Assembly: GCA_029264225.1 (NCBI GenBank)
Contig: JARICB010000366.1
Span: 1-10,788, forward strand
Source of the DNA: Nocardioides sp.
GTDB taxonomy: Bacteria; Actinomycetota; Actinomycetes; Propionibacteriales; Nocardioidaceae
Direction of reading: 5' to 3'
Length of the DNA stretch: 10,788 nucleotides
Shown: positions 5,109 to 10,788 of the stretch, piece by piece
How the letters are laid out: each line of letters begins with the position of its first letter
Position numbering within the stretch: the first letter of the stretch is position 1
Position numbers and translations under genes: made by a program
The notes under the pieces: generated by a model
What the model saw: the letters and a program-made list of their open reading frames with translations, nothing else
The model's database searches: none
What the model was told of the DNA's origin: nothing

Positions 5109-7181
5109 TCAGGCGTCAAGAGTCTCCACGTCGACCTCGTAGGCACCTTGGACGATGAACTCCTTGCGAGGGGCCACGTCGGAGCCCATCAGCAACTCAA
5201 ACACCGCTCCGGCTGCTTCGGCGTCGTCAACCGTCAACCGGCGCAGCGTGCGCTGGCGCGGGTCCATCGTCGTCTCGGCCAACTGGTCGGCGTCCATCTC
5301 TCCGAGCCCCTTGTAACGCTGGACCGGTTCCTTCCACCGCACGTTCCTCTTCTTCAGCTCTGCGAACTTCCGCTGGAGCTCGTCGTCGGAGAACGTGTAG
5401 ACGTATTTGTCCATCCCCTTCTTGGGGTTGATCATCTCGATCCGATGCAGGGGCGGCACCGCGGTGAAGACGCGTCCCTGCGTAATCAGCTCCGGCATGT
5501 AGCGGAAGAACAGGGTGGCAAGCAGGCATCGGATGTGCGAGCCGTCGGAGTCGGCGTCGGCCATGAAGATGATCCGGCCGTAGCGGGCCGCGTCGATGTC
5601 GAAGGTGCGTCCGGAGCCGGCGCCGACGACCTGGATGATCGAGGCACACTCGGCGTTCTTGAGCATGTCGCCGATGGAGGCCCGCTGCACGTTGAGGATC
5701 TTGCCGCGGATCGGGAGCAGCGCCTGATACTCGGAGTCGCGGGCGAATTTCGCCGTACCCAACGCCGAGTCACCCTCGACGATGAACAGTTCGGTGCGCT
5801 CGTTGTCACCCGAACGGCAGTCGGCCAGCTTCGCGGGTAGGGCTGACGATTCGAGGGCGTTCTTGCGACGCTGGGTCTCCTTGTGCTGCTTGGCGGCCAG
5901 CCGGGACTTCGAGGCGCCGACCACCTTCTCCATGACGAGCTTGGCCTGCGCCTTCTCGTCCCGCTTCGTGGAGGTCAGAAACGCCTTCAGCTCCGCCGCC
6001 ACGACCCTGCGCACGACCCCGCGCGCTGCCGGCGTGCCGAGGATCTCCTTGGTTTGCCCCTCGAACTGAGGCTCGGCGAGCCGCACCGTGACGACCGCTG
6101 TCATGCCCTCGAGCACGTCGTCCTTGATCACGTTGTCGTCGTTGACCTTGAGCGCCTTGGTGGCACGCATGACGTCGTTGAAGGTGGCGGTGACTGCCTG
6201 TTCGAACCCGCTCAGATGGGTGCCGCCCTTGGGAGTGGCGATCACGTTGACGTAGGAACGCACCTGCGTGTCGTAGTTGTTGCTCCAGCGCAGCGCGACG
6301 TCGACGCTGAGTTCGCGCTCCACCTCCTGGGGCGTCATCTGCCCTGCGTCGTCGAGCAACGGGACCGTCTCGGTGAACGTGTCCACGCCCTGAAGGCGCA
6401 GGATGTCGGTCACCGGCTCGCCCTGGGAGAGGTAGTCGGTGAACTCGCTGATGCCCCCCTCGTGCAGGAAGGTCTCGTCGACCGGCTCGGGGCCACGACG
6501 GTCACTGATCATCAGTTCGAGTCCGGGCACGATGTAGGAGGTCTGCCGAGCTCGCCCGAGCAGCCCCTCCAACTCGATGCCGGCGTCCTTGGTGAAGATC
6601 TGACGATCGGGCCAGAACCGGATGCGAGTGCCGGTCTTGCCCTTGGCCACGCGCTTGCCCTTGCGGGTCAGTCCTGACTGGGGCACGAAGGCCGCGGTCG
6701 GTCCGTCGCCGGCGAACACGCCGGGCTGGCCACGTTTGAACGAGAGCCCCTGCTGAGACGGCGCCCGATCGACATCAATGTCCATGCGTGAGGAGAGCGC
6801 GTTGACCACGGACAGTCCGACTCCGTGCAGTCCACCGGTCGCGACGTAGGAGCCGCCGCCGAACTTACCTCCGGCGTGCAGCTTGGTGGCCACCACCTCG
6901 ACCCCGGGAAGCCCGGTCTTGGGCTCCTTGTCGGTCGGGATACCGCGACCGTCGTCGTGCACCTCGACCGAGTCGTCAGGGTGCAGGATGATCTCGACCC
7001 GGCGCGCGACACCGGCCAGTGCCTCGTCCACGCCGTTGTCGATGATCTCCCACAGGCAGTGCATGAGCCCACGGGTGTCCGTCGAGCCGATATACATGCC
7101 GGGACGCTTACGAACCGCTTCGAGCCCCTCGAGGACGAGGAGATGCGCCGCGTTGTAGGTGTTGTCTGCTGGTGCTGCCAC
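5109..7181 (-). CDS. parE: DNA topoisomerase IV subunit B (ParE)
   Basis: This is the ATPase subunit partnering ParC to unlink and relax DNA. From GTG 7181 the protein has 690 residues. It opens with HLLVLEGLEAVRKRPGMYIG, typical of the GyrB/ParE ATPase. The GHKL site shows E45-IID-N49, DDGRGIP (76-82) and GGLHGVGLSVVNALS. The transducer domain follows, then TOPRIM with VEGDSALG (Glu469) and ADADSDG (Asp542, 544, 546, metal binding), LPIRGKILN, and the C-terminal YKGLGEMD. EGDSALGTAK instead of EGDSAGGSAK is the ParE rather than GyrB form in actinobacteria, and parC lies on the same segment. The frame stays open to a GTG at 7274, which would add 31 poorly conserved residues. I prefer 7181 because conserved sequence starts just after it and a TAGGTT box lies 8 bases upstream. 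The gene is divergent from the DUF7455 gene and convergent with the SdpI-like gene. Confidence 0.93.
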   Translation of the reverse strand: MAAPADNTYNAAHLLVLEGLEAVRKRPGMYIGSTDTRGLMHCLWEIIDNGVDEALAGVARRVEIILHPDDSVEVHDDGRGIPTDKEPKTGLPGVEVVATKLHAGGKFGGGSYVATGGLHGVGLSVVNALSSRMDIDVDRAPSQQGLSFKRGQPGVFAGDGPTAAFVPQSGLTRKGKRVAKGKTGTRIRFWPDRQIFTKDAGIELEGLLGRARQTSYIVPGLELMISDRRGPEPVDETFLHEGGISEFTDYLSQGEPVTDILRLQGVDTFTETVPLLDDAGQMTPQEVERELSVDVALRWSNNYDTQVRSYVNVIATPKGGTHLSGFEQAVTATFNDVMRATKALKVNDDNVIKDDVLEGMTAVVTVRLAEPQFEGQTKEILGTPAARGVVRRVVAAELKAFLTSTKRDEKAQAKLVMEKVVGASKSRLAAKQHKETQRRKNALESSALPAKLADCRSGDNERTELFIVEGDSALGTAKFARDSEYQALLPIRGKILNVQRASIGDMLKNAECASIIQVVGAGSGRTFDIDAARYGRIIFMADADSDGSHIRCLLATLFFRYMPELITQGRVFTAVPPLHRIEMINPKKGMDKYVYTFSDDELQRKFAELKKRNVRWKEPVQRYKGLGEMDADQLAETTMDPRQRTLRRLTVDDAEAAGAVFELLMGSDVAPRKEFIVQGAYEVDVETLDA

Positions 7182-7189
7182 AAGAGTGA

Positions 7190-7195
7190 AACCTA
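7190..7195 (-). promoter_or_regulatory. Possible -10 box for parE
   Basis: On the minus strand TAGGTT fits TANNNT and ends 8 bases before GTG 7181, so transcription could start at or close to the start codon. If the true start is the more distant GTG 7274, this box lies within the coding region and is coincidental. Confidence 0.28.
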
Positions 7196-7387
7196 CCCGC
7201 GACACGCCGTAGGACGCGGCAGGCGCGCTGCTCCCAGCCAGTACCCCCGTAGGGACTACGGTGGCGTCAATCACGCGCCCTTGTGTCCCATCGTGGGAGA
7301 TTCAGGCCCCACGGTGGACGCAAGAGTGATGTGATGGAGAATCGTCCACTCCCAGTGGCGCCCGGCGGGAATCTTTGACCCGGCGGC

Positions 7388-7393
7388 TACGTT
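7388..7393 (+). promoter_or_regulatory. Possible -10 box for the DUF7455 gene
   Basis: TACGTT fits TANNNT and lies 35 bases before GTG 7429, leaving room for a short leader that includes the strong ribosome site. A TTGACC at 7375-7380 is too close to serve as its -35. Confidence 0.3.
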
Positions 7394-7428
7394 GGGCCAA
7401 GACACCGATGGAGAGAAAAGAGGCCGCT

Positions 7429-7662
7429 GTGAATACCGCAATTGCCCCCCAGCCCGCCGCACTGACGGCGAGCGACCGCTGCGACCGCTGCGGTGCACAG
7501 GCTTACCTGCGAGTCGAGCTTCAGACCGGTGGCGAGCTTCTCTTCTGCGCCCACCACGCTCGCGAGCACGGCGACAAGCTGCGTTCGATCGCAGCCAACG
7601 TCCACGACGAGACCCACAAGTTGAGCGCCACCCCGGCCTCGGCTGGTCGGGGCGACAGCTGA
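7429..7662 (+). CDS. Small zinc-ribbon protein (DUF7455)
   Basis: This 77-residue soluble protein belongs to a widespread actinobacterial family of unknown function. It has a putative zinc site: Cys18-x2-Cys21 in RCDRCGAQAY and Cys40-x-His42-His43 in LLFCAHHAREHG, joined by a beta hairpin. A charged helix (about 44-66) and a short Ser/Gly tail follow. The GTG start at 7429 is preceded by AGAGG (7419-7423) with 5 bases of spacing; upstream in-frame ATG 7408 and TTG 7375 have no comparable site. From memory such genes lie close to the principal sigma factor and parE in other actinobacteria too, which hints at a housekeeping role, perhaps nucleic-acid or protein binding. That role is inference. 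It is a single-gene unit closed by a strong hairpin. Confidence 0.8.
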   Translation: MNTAIAPQPAALTASDRCDRCGAQAYLRVELQTGGELLFCAHHAREHGDKLRSIAANVHDETHKLSATPASAGRGDS

Positions 7663-7684
7663 GCGCTCACCCACAACCGTCCGG

Positions 7685-7714
7685 ACGGCCCCCGACCACT
7701 TGGTCGGGGGCCGT
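7685..7714 (+). terminator. Perfect 14-bp hairpin after the DUF7455 gene
   Basis: ACGGCCCCCGACCA (7685-7698) and TGGTCGGGGGCCGT (7701-7714) pair perfectly around a 2-base centre. The stem is very G+C-rich and starts 22 bases after the stop codon. There is no U-tract, which is common for actinobacterial terminators. It separates this gene from the downstream DUF456-EamA unit. Confidence 0.75.
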
Positions 7715-7744
7715 TGACGCATTGCGCTGTGCGAGGCTTCGCGC

Positions 7745-8224
7745 GTGAGCAGTACCGAAGTCGTCGTCGCGCTCCTGCTTGTGGTCGGCATCCTCGGAGT
7801 CATCGTTCCGGTGCTGCCCGGCACGGTGCTCATCGTTGCCGGCCTGCTGCTCTGGGCCGTGGAGGTGAACACCTCGATCGGCTGGCTGGTCTTCGCCATC
7901 GCGACGACCTTCGTAGTGTTCGGCTCGATCATCAAGTACGTCGTGCCCGGGCGTCGCCTCGCGGCTGCCGGCGTTCCTCGCTCGACCCTCGTCGCTGGCG
8001 GTCTCGTGGGGGTCGTGGGTTTCTTCGTGATCCCCGTGATCGGCATCTTCATCGGCTTCATCCTGGGGATCTACGCCGCTGAACGGCGCCGGCTCGGGGC
8101 GCGCGCAGCCGGCCCATCGACAACGCACGCACTGAAGGCCGTGGGCTTCTCCGTCCTGATCGAACTTGGCGCCGCCCTGCTGGCGATCGCGACCTGGGTC
8201 GTCGGCGTCGTGATGATCACCTGA
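7745..8224 (+). CDS. DUF456 family integral membrane protein
   Basis: This 159-residue membrane protein of the DUF456 family is of unknown function. The sequence is almost wholly hydrophobic. Helices fall at about 5-22, 25-40, 45-65, 80-113 (probably two, glycine-rich) and 133-157. The family-like opening GILGVIVPVLPGTVLIVAG and the Gly-rich FVIPVIGIFIGFILG support the assignment. The GTG start has GAGG (7733-7736) 8 bases upstream. Its TGA shares one base with the ATG of the next gene (TGATG), so the two are probably translated together. No catalytic residues are visible. The link with the DMT transporter suggests a membrane role, but nothing points to a substrate. Confidence 0.8.
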   Translation: MSSTEVVVALLLVVGILGVIVPVLPGTVLIVAGLLLWAVEVNTSIGWLVFAIATTFVVFGSIIKYVVPGRRLAAAGVPRSTLVAGGLVGVVGFFVIPVIGIFIGFILGIYAAERRRLGARAAGPSTTHALKAVGFSVLIELGAALLAIATWVVGVVMIT

Positions 8225-9054
8225 TGGGAATTCTGCTCTCGCTCGCAGCCGCCGTGGCCTATGGCCTCTCCGACTTCGCCGGCGGTTTCGCTGCTCGTCG
8301 TACGTCGGCATGGCCGGTCGCTGTCATGGGGTCGGCCTGCGCCTTGGTCTTCTCGATCCTGATCGCCCTGGTCACCCACGGCGAGCCCAGCACCCGTGAC
8401 CTGCTCTGGGGAGTCCTGGGCGGTATTGGCACCGGACTGGGCGGCGCCTTCCTCTACCGGGGCCTGGCCGCGGGCCGGATGGGCGTGGTGGCGCCGGTCT
8501 CGGCCGTCGGCTCGGCGCTGCTGCCGGTGGTGGTCGGAGTCTCCACCGGTGATCGCCCCGCACTCCTGGTATGGCTCGGCATCGCCGCGGCTGTTCCCGG
8601 CATCTGGCTGGTGAGCCGCGAGCCGGGCGAGGCAAGCAACCTGGCCGCCGGGATTCTGGACGGGGTGCTGGCCGGACTCGGCTTCGGATTGTTGTTCGCC
8701 GCCATCGCCCAAGTTCCCGAGGGCGCCGGCTACTGGCCACTAGCGACCGCCCAACTGTTCGGTCTGCTTACCGTGATCGCCACGGCGACACTGCTCCGCG
8801 CCCAGCGGCGGGTGAAGGCCCGCTCCGAAGTGTTCGGAGGCCTCGTGGCTGGTCTGCTCTCGGTCACGGCGTCGCTGTGCTTCCTGCTCGCCACCTACTC
8901 GGGGATCCTCACCGTGGCGGCCGTCCTGACATCGCTCTACCCGGCTGTCACGATCCTGCTGGCGTCCGTCCTACTGCGCGAGCACATCCACCGGGGCCAG
9001 GGCCTGGGCCTCGCCCTGTGCGGACTCTGCGTCGCCCTGGTCGCTGCGGGCTGA
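8224..9054 (+). CDS. EamA-family drug/metabolite (DMT) transporter
   Basis: This 276-residue inner-membrane protein has about ten helices arranged as two EamA repeats (roughly 3-131 and 142-275). The first opens with LSLAAAVAYGLSDFAGGFAA. Each half ends in the usual EamA pattern: APVSAVGSALLPVVVG in the first, and LTSLYPAVTILLASVLLREH in the second, where a Pro in a Ser/Thr-rich helix is followed by the E-H/R end of the helix. Members export amino acids, nucleosides or other small metabolites; the substrate here cannot be told. The start ATG overlaps the DUF456 stop by one base, indicating coupling. The gene is convergent with the sigma factor gene, with a strong two-part hairpin between. Confidence 0.85.
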   Translation: MGILLSLAAAVAYGLSDFAGGFAARRTSAWPVAVMGSACALVFSILIALVTHGEPSTRDLLWGVLGGIGTGLGGAFLYRGLAAGRMGVVAPVSAVGSALLPVVVGVSTGDRPALLVWLGIAAAVPGIWLVSREPGEASNLAAGILDGVLAGLGFGLLFAAIAQVPEGAGYWPLATAQLFGLLTVIATATLLRAQRRVKARSEVFGGLVAGLLSVTASLCFLLATYSGILTVAAVLTSLYPAVTILLASVLLREHIHRGQGLGLALCGLCVALVAAG

Positions 9055-9069
9055 ACCCAGTCCCTGATG

Positions 9070-9109
9070 CCCGCGCGACCCGGCCGAAACCGGCCAGGGT
9101 CAACGCGGG
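9070..9109. terminator. Compound hairpin between convergent EamA and sigma factor genes
   Basis: The inner stem is GACCCGGCCG (9077-9086) with CGGCCAGGGTC (9091-9101), 10 bp with one bulged A at 9096 and loop AAAC. The outer stem is CCCGCG (9070-9075) with CGCGGG (9104-9109), separated from the inner one by C on the left and AA on the right. It fills the 71-base gap between the two stop codons and can work on both strands. Confidence 0.75.
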
Positions 9110-9125
9110 TGTCGCAGGATCGGTA

Positions 9126-10772
<1,647 letters not shown>

Positions 10773-10788
10773 GAACACCTCTCGTCAA

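Larger units (their letters stand above)
7182..7428. promoter_or_regulatory. Divergent control region between parE and the DUF7455 gene
   Basis: This 247-base gap, the largest in the window, should hold the promoters of both divergent genes. It contains several short inverted repeats: CCGTAG-GGA-CTACGG (7247-7261), GTCCCATCGTGGG paired with CCCACGGTGGAC (7285-7297 and 7308-7319, with small imperfections), and CCACT-CCC-AGTGG (7346-7358). A TACGTT box (7388-7393) is a candidate -10 for the + strand gene. None of these matches an operator I recognise. Confidence 0.45.

Noticed and set aside
7182..7274. An extended ParE start at GTG 7274
   Set aside because: It cannot be excluded, but the 31 added residues show no family similarity and would cover the likely promoter region; conserved sequence begins just after GTG 7181.

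Overview
The window is a G+C-rich, gene-dense stretch of an actinobacterial chromosome. The proteins look most like those of the Nocardioidaceae (Nocardioides and relatives). Four things support this: the G+C-biased third codon positions, the many GTG starts, an LprG-type lipoprotein paired with a P55-type exporter, and the order parC ... parE - DUF7455 ... principal sigma factor. From memory, Streptomyces has a comparable parE/parC/hrdB neighbourhood. All ten genes look intact except the first, which is cut by the window edge. I see no tRNA, rRNA, CRISPR array, prophage or complete transposon, and no gap longer than about 250 bases.

Left part (1-4185, + strand): the 3' two-thirds of parC (topoisomerase IV subunit A) runs into a lipoprotein gene of the LppX_LprAFG family, and that gene overlaps a large MFS exporter by 4 bases (GTGA). 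The last two genes match the mycobacterial LprG-Rv1410c (P55) pair, which moves triacylglycerides and other lipids out of the inner membrane. The exporter is unusual. Between TM6 and the normal linker helices it carries about 140 extra residues. These hold a 12-base tandem repeat encoding Arg-Arg-Gly-Trp, an 88-base near-perfect palindrome read in frame, and a second copy of the two-helix linker module. This is the part of the window most worth a second look.

Middle (4214-5089, + strand): a short beta-carbonic anhydrase and a small SdpI-like membrane protein. Each has a TANNNT -10 box 6-7 bases before its start codon, so both may be transcribed as leaderless mRNAs.

Right part: parE (minus strand, 5109-7181) is convergent with the SdpI-like gene and divergent from a 77-residue zinc-ribbon protein (DUF7455, + strand). 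A perfect 14-bp hairpin ends that gene. It is followed by a two-gene + strand unit (DUF456 membrane protein and EamA/DMT transporter, overlapping by one base). A compound hairpin at 9070-9109 separates EamA from the convergent gene for the principal RNA polymerase sigma factor (SigA/HrdB type, minus strand), whose N-terminal region 1.1 is joined to the core by a long Lys/Ala-rich linker. The window thus joins DNA topology (ParC, ParE), the housekeeping sigma factor and a cell-envelope lipid export pair.
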